The position numbers and the translations under genes were made by a program. From Cololabis saira (taxonomy: Eukaryota; Chordata; Actinopteri; Beloniformes; Belonidae), in contig NC_084599.1 of the NCBI RefSeq assembly GCF_033807715.1, positions 14,978,625-15,042,624 on the forward strand: a stretch of 64,000 nt of DNA, read 5' to 3'. The first letter of the stretch is position 1. Each line of letters opens with the position of its first letter. The notes beneath the pieces are model-generated. The model ran no database searches, was not told the DNA's origin, and saw only the letters and a list, made by a program, of their open reading frames with translations. Positions 46,367 to 58,950 of this stretch are shown here, in pieces.

Positions 46367-46696
46367 AGGAGCATGAGGCTCCTTTTAAGAAATGAGACTC
46401 TCTAGCGCCACCCTTCACCACGACGGCCGTCGGGGGTACTGCAGCCAACAGCGAAGCCGGCACGGGAGAACGGGGAGAACGTGCATGCAGCGTCATGTGA
46501 CGTCACATCCGCAGGACAGCGCGGGAAATTCGGCCCCAGCACTGCAGCACATTTTACAGCACACAGCCTGATCAAGGCAAAGGAGAGATACACTAGAGGG
46601 CTCATTCTTTTTGGTTTGGAACGCTTCATCTGACATTATTACTAGAAAACTTAAAAGGTATACTAATTTTTTTCATAAATCCTGCCTCAAGCTCCT
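46367..46696. mobile_element. 330-bp MITE flanked by TTAA
   Basis: Ends AGGAGCATGAGGC and the complement of AGGAGCTTGAGGC sit between TTAA at 46363-46366 and 46697-46700. The small size, inverted ends and TTAA duplication fit a piggyBac-type MITE. It lies between the convergent GTPase and tomm70 genes. Confidence 0.75.
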
Positions 46697-46949
46697 TTAA
46701 ATATGTCCTGATGTCAAATACACTAAAGGAGTCGTAACTGTATGTTAAATATTGTCAGTATGCGTCGTACTTGGATCATTTTATTTTAAAGAAGGTATCA
46801 TAAGTAAATAACTGTGGTTAGTGTTCATTTTCACTTGGTTGTAACATGATTGATAAAAGCTTTTGTGCTTTCAGTCAAAGTTGTTTTTGTGCAGCCATTC
46901 ATTTTTGATGTTCCACATACATCTTGTCTATCACATACTTAGTACCCAG

Positions 46950-46953
<4 letters not shown>

Positions 46954-46992
<39 letters not shown>
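46954..46992. repeat. (TA)n microsatellite
   Basis: About 19 TA dinucleotides. Confidence 0.97.
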
Positions 46993-46996
<4 letters not shown>

Positions 46997-49071
46997 CAGT
47001 TTTGTATTCTGCGAGTTATGACTGATTAAATGTTCATTTGTTTTTCAAAATAAAACCAAAAGTAAGAAAATGAAAAAAAACTTTTCTCAGTACTCCTTTC
47101 CTAACTGTCTTTGTTGCAGCAGACCTGAAGAAATACCTCTGAAGACTACGCTGTTGAAGCACTCCATTGTTGGAAAGTATTTTCTATTATGCTTTTTCAC
47201 TTTATGAGGCATCTGTCTTTGCACAATCAGCCGTTTACTGTGGTTGAGTAAGCGCATTACAAGCGTGCTGCTGATAGACATCACTAATCATGTGCAGACT
47301 GTTGTGATGACCATCTTTACTCTTGGCATTCATGCTGACATGTCTTGATTCCTCCTCTAGCTAAAGCAGGGGTTGATTAAAGTATTCTCTATGCATTATC
47401 ACAAAAGCCCCTGAATTTCTGAGGAAAACCTTTGCAGATAATGACACTCAATTTTATCATTAACTTGATACTCACCAGTTATCAGCAAAACCACACCTCT
47501 GAAAAAAAGCAAAATCCATCTACAATAACATCTTCTCAATGTCTTAAAAACAGCAACAAGACTTTTCAATCCTGAAATGTCAAAGGTTTCTAGTCGCAAA
47601 GAAGTCACACATGCTGAAGTGCTGACAGAATGAATAAATGTTCAGAGATTAAATTCATTCCAAGAATTATAACTTTATTAAGATTTATACCATCTTCCAT
47701 TTTTGTCACCATCCACACCATGATGAACAATGTTCCTATCAAACAGCAACAGTTTAATTTTGAATTATTTTTTTTGTAGAGCTTGAGAAACAGTAGTTGA
47801 GCAGTCATCCTCACCAGCAGCAGCAGGAATGTATAATTTGGTTCTTTGGTATAACCACCCATCCTGTAAAAATGTAACCATTACTGCTGAGACAGCGAGA
47901 GAGAATATCACACAAGAGGATAACTTCAACTTCACATTTTCTAAAAATTGAAAACTCTTTGGTTGTTCAGCAGTAATGGTAATTGCTTTTTACTAGAAAA
48001 GCATGTTCAGACACTAGTTGAAAACCAAATCATACAACCAAGAGTCTCGGGGGCTGCATGTCGACTGGTAACAATAAGGCCAGGGTTGTGACGATTCTTT
48101 TTGAATGAGAAAAAAAAAAAAAAGAAATCAAATGTATGCAATGAAAAATACACTTGTGAGCTAGTAAAACAAAACAATGTCAAATTCCCTATTACATCTC
48201 CTGACACTAGAGGCAATTCAAAATGTAAAAAAAAAAAAAAACTGATGGCTACGTTTCTCTAATCAAATAAGTGTTGCTCCATTAAGGTTTTGCTAGTGTT
48301 CAAGACAGCACAAGCATTGCATTTACATTTATAAAGTGAACATGCTGAACAATTTATATTTATAAAAAAGAAAAAACAGGCAAACCCATCATTAAAAAAA
48401 AAAGTTCTGAGCAGACCTCTTAGTGGGGCCAGTATCCAGCAGCTCCAGCAGAGCAAACACACACAAGGAAGAGTATAATTTTCATCTTGCATTCAAATCC
48501 AATGTCACAATATGAAGCTGGAGGGAAAAACACCTTAGATGATAGAGATCAAACATGGATTAAAGAATGAACAGTCCAGTAGAACTACATGAAGCTCTCA
48601 CATTATTTTCAGCAGATTTAAGTGTCACTTAAAGATGTTAAATCGGCAATTCGTTCAACGTGCACAAGTTTCAAATCGTTATTAATGTCAAAAGAAATAC
48701 ACTGGGCCAGTCGTGTATGTTTTTCCCTCAGCTTCTGTCTTTTTTGTGAATATTAAAAACATTTGATCATTATCACGTGAATTCTTGGAGCGTCAGCGGA
48801 GGAATGGTGTTGGTCAAGAGGATCCCAACCAAAGACCAGGACTGGAGCCACAGCTTGATTGTGAATAGAAATTCTTCATTTCCATGATAACAAACCCTTT
48901 AAGTGCGATGTAAACAGAATACATGAGGGTTCTTTCATTTGACCTCCTAACATCCAGTAGTTTTTTTCTTGTTTTCTTATTTAACAAATCAAAGTTATAT
49001 CAGACAGTTGCACTTTTAACACAGTAGGTTCAGCAATGAAGACTTAGACTCACAATGAATTGGCAGAGAAG
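46993..49071 (-). other. 3' untranslated region and downstream flank of tomm70
   Basis: No coding exon recognised. This follows the tomm70 stop codon on the minus strand and should hold its 3' UTR. A candidate poly-A signal (AATAAA on the minus strand) is at 47674-47679. Poly-A runs at about 48109-48123 and 48228-48240 are the only other notable feature. Confidence 0.5.
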
Positions 49072-52000
49072 TTACAATGTGGGCGGTTTCAGCCCGTACT
49101 TCCGAGCCACTTCTGTCTGGGCATACGCTGCGTCACATAACGAGTACAAATGGGCCATCTCCATTTCTGACTTGGCTAAGTTAATTGCTTTGTTGAACAT
49201 GTCTATTGCCTTGTCCAGATTGCCCCTGCAAGGAAAAATGGTCTGGTTATAAGAAGCACGACAAAAAGAGGACAAGTGTTTGGCTTTGACTGAACTGCTG
49301 ATCTCACCTTTGAACTTCGATGGTTCCCATAGTTTCATAGGCAAAATCACATTTGTTGTCGATCTCAATTGCTTTACTGATGAGGTCTAGACCCAAGTCG
49401 AGATCTTGTTTCCACTGAAGCTGCAACAAACTAAATCCATATTCAACAATTAGGAAACAAGAGTGGGTAACCAATGAACAATTGATTACAGAAATTAGTA
49501 TCAGCACATGACAAAGAGGGAAATATCCATACCCTTTGTGAACATATGTTGTAGCATTGTCTGGTTCCAGTTCAATACATTTGTCGTACATCTCGTCAGC
49601 TTTTCCAAACTGTTGCTGGTCAGTCAAAGCCTGCAAAGGAGACATGGTGATTGCTTTGTTGAACACTCGAGTAACCGTACACTCAATGAAAGGCTGCTGA
49701 GTGCTGCAGTCTCTTCACTTTGAATCGGGTTATGTCAACGCTACGCGTGGAAGAGGAAATGTTGCTTTAACTTAAGAATCCAACAATCTAAGTGTGGCTA
49801 CACAGCTACTTTTATCCAATGACAATTGTACATGGGGGCGGGACAGTTTAAAGTATGTGGCTTATTTTGTAGCGAGTACAAAGTAATAAAGTAATTTAAT
49901 TGGTTATAGTATGACGAAGCTAATTCACCACCTGTCGGGCATTGAAGCTCCATTCACTGCACTTCTATACATCAGTGTTTTATACGTTGTTTCATACTTC
50001 TGTACATGATGATGAGCGTTTTTAGTTAGGTTGTTTAGCAGCACATCCACCAGGGGGCAGTGATTAGTCAATCACTATTTAACAGAGAGCAACCGTTTGC
50101 TGTTAATTTAAGCAAAAACATTTTTTATAAACAAATAAAATATAGCCTATATATAGTGAAGACTTGACTGTGGCCTTTGGAGGACCGTGAACTCATGAAT
50201 ATTTAATGTTTAAGCTACGTCTGAGAAAATTAATACAGCAGTGTAAACGGTGGTGGTGAGACCACCGAACTGAAGTCAGTACATAAACGCTGAATTCTTT
50301 CATTTAATTTTATCCAAATTGATGATGAAATGATTCACTATTTTGGGAGTTCCACTGGATCGTCTGACATGCTGGTTCACCGTGAACCACATACTCAGGC
50401 GGAGAGGACCGCACACATCACCTGGGACTGTGAGTGAGCCTGAGTGGCTTTATTTTCTTGTTTTACTGATACCACAGTCATAAGGAGATAGGGGCAAATA
50501 TCCATAAATATAAGATGACCCCCCCCCCTCCAAAAAAAGGGAAATATGCAGAAGATGTAATGGGAACAGAATCTTTCTGTTTCCTTTCTGAAGGAGCAGA
50601 AGCTTCAGTAGACGTTCATGTTAGATGCAGTAAAGCATCTAAAGAAGCTGTAAATCAGTGCTTCCACCATCTTTTATGAAGAGAATTCATTCAGTTATCG
50701 ATTCCATACCTGAGCATAAAGAGCGTAGCCTTCTGCACATTTTGGAAACTTCCTGATAACGTTTTCAAAGCCGTCCATGGCTGTCTGTACTTGTGACAGG
50801 TTGTTTCCAGTATATGCTTGTCTGTACTGGAGAACACGAGAAAGAAAAACTCACTAACTGGTTCTTAAATTGTAACAGACATTCAACAATACACTGGAGA
50901 AAATCTAAACACGTGATCACTGATGTCACACAAAACTAGTGTGTCTTTAGGTGATTACTTACAAGTGCGAAGCACTTCTGTGCTTGTGCCAGAGCAGAGT
51001 CGGGCCTGAGCAGGATGCACTCGTCAAAGTCTCCCACCGCCTCGTCCACCTGATCCAGCAGGATCTTCAACTTTGAGAAAAACACAGAACTCCAGTCAAA
51101 TCATGTACAACGTCACATCCTCTTGCATCTTGGCAATAACAATGAAAATGCTGGTGATGGTCTAGTCCCGACAAATCAACTAAAATAAACGGTCACCGCA
51201 GACACCAGTTCTGCCTCAGTCCTACCTGACCCCGGTGGTGATAGACGTCAGGGTTACGCGAGTCGATGTCGGCCGCCATGTTGAAATCTTGTGTGGAGAG
51301 CTGCGGCTGCTGCTGCTGCATGTACATGCTCCCACGCTTGATCAAAGCATTGGCTCGGAGCTGCAAGATCGAGGAGACAGCACAGAGAGAAAACATTACT
51401 CTACACTGTAGGAGATACATCTTGTAGCATACAAATCATGAGCTCAATCTCAAAATATTCTTGTGCTAAAGTCGTGGCTTATTTTGGCTCGTTCATCTCT
51501 GACGCTTCTTTGAGTCAAATAACATTGAAAAGCTGTGAGGAGGGTGTTTTGTCTTAAGACCAGATGATTATTTTTGGATGCACGTGAGCATGTGAAACTG
51601 AATTTCTCTTCTTACTAACAAACCGGTGATTAAAATGAAGGGTGTACCTTGACATTGGCGTCCTGCATATTGATGACTCTGTCCAGATCAGGTTGAGCGG
51701 CTGTGGCGTTACCGATCAGCAGGTAGAACGTGGCTCGCAGCAGCAGCGCTTCTGCAGTGTAACGACCTTCTGACTCGATCTCCTTGGTGCATTCACTGAT
51801 GATTTTGTCATAGTTCTCCTCCTCCATGTACTGCTTTGCCTTCAGGTATCCGGAGCTGAAGACATGGATGAAAATTAATTATCAAAGAAGGAAAAAAAAA
51901 AAAGGAAGAATGGGGAGGAATATGTGAAGGTGTTTGAAAATCACTTCTCGTTATATGCACTTGTATATCTGCATGTTAAAAATAAGCGTCACAGATTAGT

Positions 52001-55000
52001 TTTTTGGTGCAAAATATAAAAAGCTCTGTTGTATTAGCTTTTTCAGCATTTATAAAATTTTATAAACTATTTTGTGAATGTAAAATATTTGAAAAGTTAG
52101 GGAATGATCCTTTCCCAGTGGACTGTAAATGCCTGAAAGGCCACATTTGTATCCAATGCTCATCTGCTACTCTTCTCCATGAATAGAAAACGTGAGAGCT
52201 GTCCTGAATAAGGTTTTATAGGCTATGAAGCTTGAGAGGAGGAATGTGATGAATATTCGAAGCTTCACTTTATGGGGTAGGCTGTAACTACACCATATCA
52301 CGCGTATGAAAGAGTGTGTGACACTGATAGAGGGGGGTCAATACGTGTGTGACCAAGTGAAAGGCGTGCAGACTTTTGCTCACATGTTCTCGGTCTCGAG
52401 GAGCATGAGAGCTAACAAGTTGTTAATCTATGTGCAACAAACAAAGGAGGGTGCAACAGAAGTGCACCAGATGGAAAATAACTTGAACGCCAGAGAAACA
52501 AAAATCTTCTTCTCTAGGAATAAATCCAATGGGGGCGGAGTAGATTTGCCGTCTCGTTAATCAATTTAAAGTGTGCAACATAGCTAAGGTCTCCGGCAAG
52601 CTGTCATTCCCATGACAACTAAAATAATCTGTCATTCAACCTTATATTTAAATATTTAATTTACTTTAAACTGCAACCCAATGCCACATTGCCTTTATCT
52701 TGTTTTGCAATACCAGCTGTGTAGCCCATTTCTAATCATATCCACATTTTAGAAAGTGGACTATTCAGAAAATGTTCTGACCTCTCGGAGACCTCAGCTG
52801 CTTCACCCTCCTTGTCCTTGTCTTCATCTTTTTTTTCGCCCTTCTGCAGGGCCTGGGAGATGATGTCGTCAGTGAACGAGCTGAAGTAGGACTTGATGAA
52901 CTGAGGAGATGGCATCATCGGCTCACGATTCTGGAGAGGAAGGTTGTGAACAAAAAATTACACAACGTGACTAAATAAATAACTCAAAGACAACAACTAC
53001 CCATAAGGGTTTAAAGCGACAAAGTACCTTGTATTTGTCTTTGGCCTTCTCTTTCCCCAGCTGCTTCAGCACTTTGTCTGCAAGCAACATGCTCTGCTGG
53101 TTCTGGAAGGCCTCAAGAATACACACAGCTGTCACATCTGGAGGGCACAGACAGAACAGAATCAGCTGTCAACTTGAGCCACAAATAAAAAAGTTCAATG
53201 TTTTCACCTTAAGCAAAAAGATGATGTTTACCTTCTAGGCACTCCTTCTTATTATCAAGTTTTTCAAGAGCTTTTGCCCGCCTGAACAGAGCCTTGATAT
53301 AACGGGGGTTCATTTCCACCGCCTGGGAGCAGTCTTGTATCACTTCTGTCCATTTCATCTGAAAGGACAGTTCAGACTAGTTATAACTGAATACCTGTAG
53401 GTCATCCCTGTGTTGGGAGTTTAACCTTTTATGACCTCTTGTGACATACATGTGCTTTTACAACACACGCATGCAAACATACATGCAAAGATTTATGATA
53501 AAAGTAGAGCGTTAAACTTTTCAAACATGTATTTTTCTTGATGAGCCTCATTTTGTCGAAGCTATAAAAGGCTAAATGTTTTAGTTCCAGAGACACCTGA
53601 TGTTTTAGGGGGAAAAAAAACTATCTCCACCTTTAAAAACATGCAATCCTGAATAAGAAAATCACTATAAACAGAAGGAAATGCATTTGAATGCTTTTGG
53701 CTGATTTCCTGCACATGGAGAACATCTTGAAAGGTGCTTTGTTTTTAATATGAGGTCAAATTAATGAGGCTTTGGCTGAGTGTCTTTGCTGAAAACCACC
53801 TCGCTGACACTTTTACCCCTTTCTCATTATACAATTTTTGGCTCGTTTTCCAAGACAGTTCGGTGGCCTGCAGCCTGGTAACGCTGCATTTTCAGCCCTA
53901 CTCAGCTGGTATGATCCCCAGCAGAGGAGCGAAAGAAGGGGGTACTAACCAGTACTATTATCAGCTAGAGGAAACCCTTAAAACAGTAGAGTCAAGCGGA
54001 GCTGAGCCGAGTAGGTACTAGTGGAAAATCCCCATTACTTAATGTGTAATAATTAATAAAAAAGGCCAGGTCTCAAGATAGCACATTGTTGCTGCAGCGC
54101 AGCTCGGGCCTGTCATGTCTGGAAGAGGTTTGCGTGCCGTAATCTACTAAAGTGGGGAACAAAATGAAGACTGTCACTTCTGCAGATGCTGCACAGCTCG
54201 TGTGAAGCTTATCTAAGCAAGAGGAATGATCAGGATTTGCATAAAGCCTGATACACATTGACCAAACAGCCCTAACTACTGGTTTGGACAGGTTTTTTTC
54301 CACTGGTTTTAGTTGTAAGAATGGGACTTTAAACCCACACAATGAAAAGTTGTTGAAAGTATCAAAAGGCCAGAGAACAAAGTTTAATGATATGTGACTT
54401 TTTTTCAAGAAGCATGTTTTTAGCATTGATTAAAGGGAAGTATTGTCCTGAGAACAGTCATAGCACTTATATAAAAGGTTGAAAATACTTTTAGTAATTG
54501 TAGTAGTTTTTGAGCTCATTGTATTAATGACACAAACTTTGCTTCTGGATTGTTTAACATACAATGGACTAATGACAATTTCTGCACAGTTTACATGACG
54601 GACAAGACCAACCTGCTGTTCGAACGCTGCCGCTCGGTTCTGGTAAAACGTGGACAAATCTGTCTTCTGGTCCATGGGGCAGAGAGCGATGGCGTCTGTG
54701 TAGCACTGGATGGCGTGATCATACTTGCCGGCCTTGAAGTATTTGTTACCCTTGTTCTTGGCTCCTTGGGCTCGATCCAAAGGGCTCTAAAGGAGGGAGA
54801 AGGAAGAGAGAAAGACCATTTTTTAATCAAGATCAAGAGCTGAAGCCCGAAGACAGTTTTGCTTTGAAGTCTATAGTTACGGTGATTTGGTCAATCATTA
54901 ATGTATGAGGTGGACGAAGACTGTTGAATAAATGTGACAGCAGAGCCACCTTCTTGGATCAAAGTAATTTTGGGCTGACAAATGAAATAGTCGCCTCACT

Positions 55001-56858
55001 TCTTGTGCTAGTTTCATCACAAATCCACCTGCTCCTGGCAGGTCACTACCAGGAGGAAATGCATCTTTCTAAACTCTCCTGGTAAGACAAACTGCTGACT
55101 ATTTGGTTTGGTGCCATGAAACCAATTACATAGCATCCGAATCCAAAATAAGGCGAGACACCTTTTTTACAAACATTATTAAAAAATAATACAGCATGCT
55201 CCAGAAATTAAGTTGATTTCCCATAAATAAATTACCTGACAGTTTCAAATCGCTTGTGGGGTTGTGCCTTTTACGAAAACACATGAATACACGTTATTTA
55301 TTTATAGACTGAAACACAAACACACAAAAATTCAGAGGTTTGGTCTGAAGATTAATCATAAAATGCAAACGAAAGTGAAACAACCACTATCATAAAGTTG
55401 GATAAAGGCGGTGTCAGCTGTTACTGTTCATAAATCAATAACTTTAAAAAGGCTAGAAACTAGAGTAACGCTGATATAACGACGCCGTGTCCGCCCATGT
55501 TGACTGACTCGGCTTTAGCCGGTGTTCTGCCAATTTCAGCTGCTTTGCCAAAAAATGCTACCAAATGGTTTTCCACCTTTGTAGAGCTACAATTTTACTG
55601 TGTTTTACTCCCTAAACCACTTCCTTTCCCCCGAAGTGGTCCTTGTCGCTTGTCAGGCCGTCACTGTAAATAAGAATGTGTTCTTAATGACCTGCCCGGT
55701 TAACCCTTGTGCTGATTTGGGTCAAGGGAGGGTGAAGGGAGCAAAGAAGGAAGGAAGGAAGGAAGGAAGGGAGAAAAGAAGGAAGGAAGGAAGGAAGGAA
55801 GGGAGAAAAGATGGAAGGAAGGAAAGAAGGAAGTAAGGAAGAAAGGAGAAAAGAAGAAGGAAGGAAGTAGGAAAGGGAGTAAGGAAGGGAGAAAATATGG
55901 AAAGAAGGGAGAAAAGGAAAGAAGGGAGGGAGGGAGGAATGGAGAAAAAGGAAAGAAAGAAGGGAGGGAAGAAGGAAGGAATGGAGAAAAGAAAGAAAGA
56001 AGGAAGGAAAAGCAAAGGAGGTAATACAGGAATGAATGACGAAAGGGAGGTAGGAAGAAAAGGGAGTAAAGGAGGGTAAAAAAGGAGGTAAAGAGGAAAG
56101 GAAGACGGAAGGAGAGAGCATGGCAGGAGGAAAGAAGGATAGAAGAATTGGGTCATTTTGACCCAAAGACAGCACAATGGTTAAATAAAGGCGAATGACT
56201 GAATGAATATCAAATAAATGATGGGCGTGGCAATCAAACTTTGGGAATCGACTGTGCGCATGCGCAGAACCACATAAGTCGCATTTCTCGACAGGTAGCA
56301 AGAATTGACATAACACCGGCAATCATGGACCAAATTAGTCCATTACGGAGCTAAAACACGCGGTTAATGCTCGTGTCGACCCGCTGCACCCACAACTGTG
56401 GTTCAAACAACAGTCTGGTCCTCGCGTTTGGTGCCAGACGTCAGAACGCGTCCTGCAGCGCACAGGTAGAGTGCATTAATCCGGGGGGCCGTGAAGGCAG
56501 CAGCGTGTTTGTCCTTGACCGCACTGACACGGCAAAGACACGCACACACACGCACACACAGCTACTGACGGCTCTCCCCCGCAGCTACCGGGGGGTGGGG
56601 GGGTGTGTGTCCCGGCTGTGGTGACGGTACCATGTCCTCCTGCTCGGGGGCCCCGGCAGAGCCGTCCTGGCCCGCCGCGGGGCCGGCGCTGCCTTCAGGG
56701 GTCTTCCGCTCCCCGGGCTTCCTCTCCTGCGTCCTGCTGCGGTTCCACAGGTACACGGCGCCCACCCCCAGCACGATGGGGGTCCCGACGAGCAGGGCCA
56801 GCTGCCAGCGGGGGAGTCCCGTCCCGGACTGGGGCTCGACTGGCTTGGAGGCAGCCAT
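49072..56858 (-). CDS. tomm70: mitochondrial import receptor subunit TOM70
   Basis: Twelve exons join in phase to 576 aa (human, from memory, 608): 56858-56631, 54786-54613, 53358-53232, 53137-53028, 52930-52782, 51855-51648, 51360-51226, 51070-50963, 50826-50710, 49630-49533, 49430-49308, 49225-49072. MAASKPVEPQ is followed by the single outer-membrane anchor LALLVGTPIVLGVGAVYLW, a short linker, and TPR repeats over the rest: the N-terminal Hsp70/Hsp90 clamp (NKGNKYFKAGKYDHAIQCY, KALFRRAKALEKL) and the C-terminal preprotein-binding TPRs. It ends KYGLKPPTL, as in vertebrate TOM70. The protein docks chaperone-bound carrier preproteins at the outer mitochondrial membrane and hands them to TOM40. 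The shorter length comes from the N-terminal linker. Divergent neighbour: lnp1. Confidence 0.97.
53760..54040. repeat. probable MITE fragment in tomm70 intron 2
   Basis: TCAAGCGGAGCTGAGCCGAG followed by TAGGTACTAGTGGAAAATCC is a pattern I associate with ends of a common fish MITE (complement GGATTTTCCACTAG). The opposite end is not clear. Confidence 0.35.
55704..56180. mobile_element. TTAA-flanked MITE carrying a (GAAGG)n purine tract
   Basis: Left end CCCTTGTGCTG and the complement of the right end, CCATTGTGCTG, face outwards with TTAA at 55700-55703 and 56181-56184. TTTGGGTCA blocks lie inside each end. The interior (about 55738-56130) is almost pure purine, GAAGG/GGAA repeats. Long frames through it, including a 212-residue Leu/Pro/Ser-rich one, are artefacts. 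It sits in tomm70 intron 1. Confidence 0.8.
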
Positions 56859-57000
56859 GATGAAGAAGCGAACCGAGCCGCGTTGCTGCTGAGCAGACGG
56901 CGTGAGCGTGTGCAGACGGCTCTTCTTCTGCTGCCGGAGCGCCGGCAGGACCTGCGAGGGGCAAACGTAATGCTGCCCCCTACCGTCGAAGCGAAGTACT
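56560..57000. promoter_or_regulatory. CpG-rich start region of tomm70
   Basis: This segment is much richer in G+C and CpG than its surroundings and covers tomm70 exon 1 and its 5' flank. A CpG-rich start is normal for a housekeeping gene. tomm70 and lnp1 are transcribed outward from here, so a shared promoter is possible, but the lnp1 leader exon was not identified. Confidence 0.5.
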
Positions 57001-57024
57001 TACTGTTTATGTTTGTACACTCAT

Positions 57025-57549
57025 CAGCGGCTATTATTATTATTATTATTCATAACAACAATAATAATAATAATAATTATTATTATTATTATTCATAACA
57101 ACAATAATAATAATTATTATTATTATTATAATTATTATTATTAATAGTAATAATAATTATTATTAATAATAATAATAATAATAATTAATTAATTAATTTT
57201 TATTTCGAACAAAAAAATAAAAAAGTAAACAGTAACATCTTCACATTCAAATATGTTCGAAAAAAGGAGTAGGAATAAGTATACACTTTTTCCTAGTTCC
57301 TACCCCTTTATAACTCTAGGAATTTACATTATTGTTAGTATTATATCTACACAATATCCATATACATATAGTCTATATAAATACTATGTACACATGCCTA
57401 TTACTACATAATTAAAAATATAAGTATATAGAAAATATAAATATTACATAAATATTATATCGATATGTATAAAAAAGATCAAATAAGATCAAATAAGGTC
57501 CTTTATTACTCCTTCAATGGGGAAACTCATGTGTTAGCAGCAGTACACT

Positions 57550-57596
<47 letters not shown>

Positions 57597-57770
57597 CAGG
57601 GAAGGGGGTAAAAAAGTAAAAAAAAAAAAATAGTGCGAAAGAAAAAAAAACTGTGCAAAAAAAGCAGGTAGAATGAGTGTGAGGTAGACAGACAGATATT
57701 GCATAGATATTGCACATATGGTTATTGCACAGATACAAATACAAATATTATATAAATCTATATTTATTAT
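57025..57770. repeat. (ATT)n tracts, (CA)n tract and LINE tail pieces
   Basis: ATT/AAT trinucleotide runs fill about 57025-57200. An inverted LINE tail (TTTATTTCGAAC) starts near 57198 on the minus strand. A piece with GGTCCTTTATTACTCC (57496) resembles the minus strand of another non-LTR tail. A (CA)n tract lies at 57552-57594. No gene. Confidence 0.7.
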
Positions 57771-57804
57771 TATTAATAATAATAATAATAATCATAATAT
57801 ACTT

Positions 57805-58655
57805 ATTCATGCATTCATTTTCAGTAGGTTGAATTATTGCAATGGCATGTTTACAGGTCTTAACAAGAAATCAATCAGGCAGCTGCAGCTGATCCAGAAC
57901 GCAGTGTCCTTACAAACACCAGGAAACTGGACCACATTACACCGGTCATGAAATCACTACACTGGCTTCCAGTGAGTCAGAGGATAGAGTTTAAATCTTA
58001 CTGCTGGTCTACAAAGCACTGAATGGTCTTGGACCAAAATACATGCTGGATCTGTTAGTTCCTATGAAGCTCCCAGACCCCTGAGGTTCATCTGGATCTG
58101 GTTTGTTGTGGTTCCCAAGAACCAGAACCAAGCAAGGTGAGGCAGCGTTCAGTTATTCTGCTCCTCACCGGTGGAACAAACTTCCTGTAGACCTAAGGTC
58201 TGCTCCAACTGTCAGCTCCTTTAAATCAGGCCTAAAAACAATACTGTTTACTGAAGTGTACTCTTTTTTTTTTTTAATATATATTTTTATCCCTGATTTT
58301 TTACCCATTTTATCACCCAGTGCTCCTACCTAAGTGACAGTCCTGGGCATTGCTCCCCTCTGCCAACCCCTGCTCTGAGCTGCAGGTCTCCATCCTGAGG
58401 AGTGAACAGACTACTTCTTTTCACCAGACAGGGTTACTGAAGCGTAGTCTTAAATTAAATACTTACCTGCTGTATTCTACTGCCCTTACTTTTTAACAAC
58501 TTGTGCTTTTTATTATTTTACCTCTTTCCTTATCATTTTATTTCATGTTATTTGTTAGTTGCTGTTTAATTGTGTCTTGCCGCTTTTAATGTTGATGTAA
58601 AGCACTTTGAATTACGTTGTGTTGAATTGTGCTATTCAAATAAACTTGCCTTGCC

Positions 58656-58656
<1 letters not shown>
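57805..58656 (+). mobile_element. L2-type LINE 3' end
   Basis: Plus-strand pieces read SIRQLQLIQNAV, then APHRWNKLPVDLRSAPTVSS and FKSGLKTILF, the C-terminus of L2 reverse transcriptase proteins. An untranslated tail follows with TGTAAAGCACTTTGAATT and CAAATAAACTTGCC, and it ends in an (ATT)n tract. The 5' part is missing and there are frame breaks. Confidence 0.85.

Positions 58657-58710
<54 letters not shown>
58656..58710. repeat. (ATT)n microsatellite, LINE tail
   Basis: About 18 ATT units directly after the L2-type 3' end; probably grown from that element's tail. Confidence 0.95.
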
Positions 58711-58713
<3 letters not shown>

Positions 58714-58724
58714 ACTTGTTCTTT

Positions 58725-58950
58725 TGTATTGCACCAAATCCCCACACAAATTCCCTGTGTGTGTTAAAAAACTTCTTGCACACATACTCTCCTATAACCC
58801 TAACACCCAGAGGAAAGCCATGCCAGGATCAGGAGTACGTATAAACTCCACGATGCTCCACATAGAAATACCCCTCCCAGGATCACACCAGGAGCTCTCT
58901 TGCTGTGAGGCAATAGTGTTGGCCACTAACCCGCCATGTTACACGTGTGT
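58725..58950 (-). mobile_element. tRNA-derived SINE, decayed
   Basis: On the minus strand ATGGCGGGTTAGTGGCCAAC followed by CTCACAGCAAGAG and CCTGGTGTGATCC looks like a decayed pol III head with A and B boxes. GTGGAGTTTATACGTACTCC then follows the body pattern GTGGAGTTTGCATGTTCTCC of common fish SINEs. A retroelement tail (ACAAATTCCCTGTGTGTG) adjoins it. Confidence 0.6.

Noticed and set aside
55684..56322. 212-codon Leu/Pro/Ser-rich minus-strand frame that could be taken for a membrane protein
   Set aside because: It is the translation of the CCTTC strand of the purine tract in the MITE.
56603..56892. Plus-strand Pro/Arg-rich frames
   Set aside because: Opposite strand of tomm70 exon 1 in a CpG-rich region.
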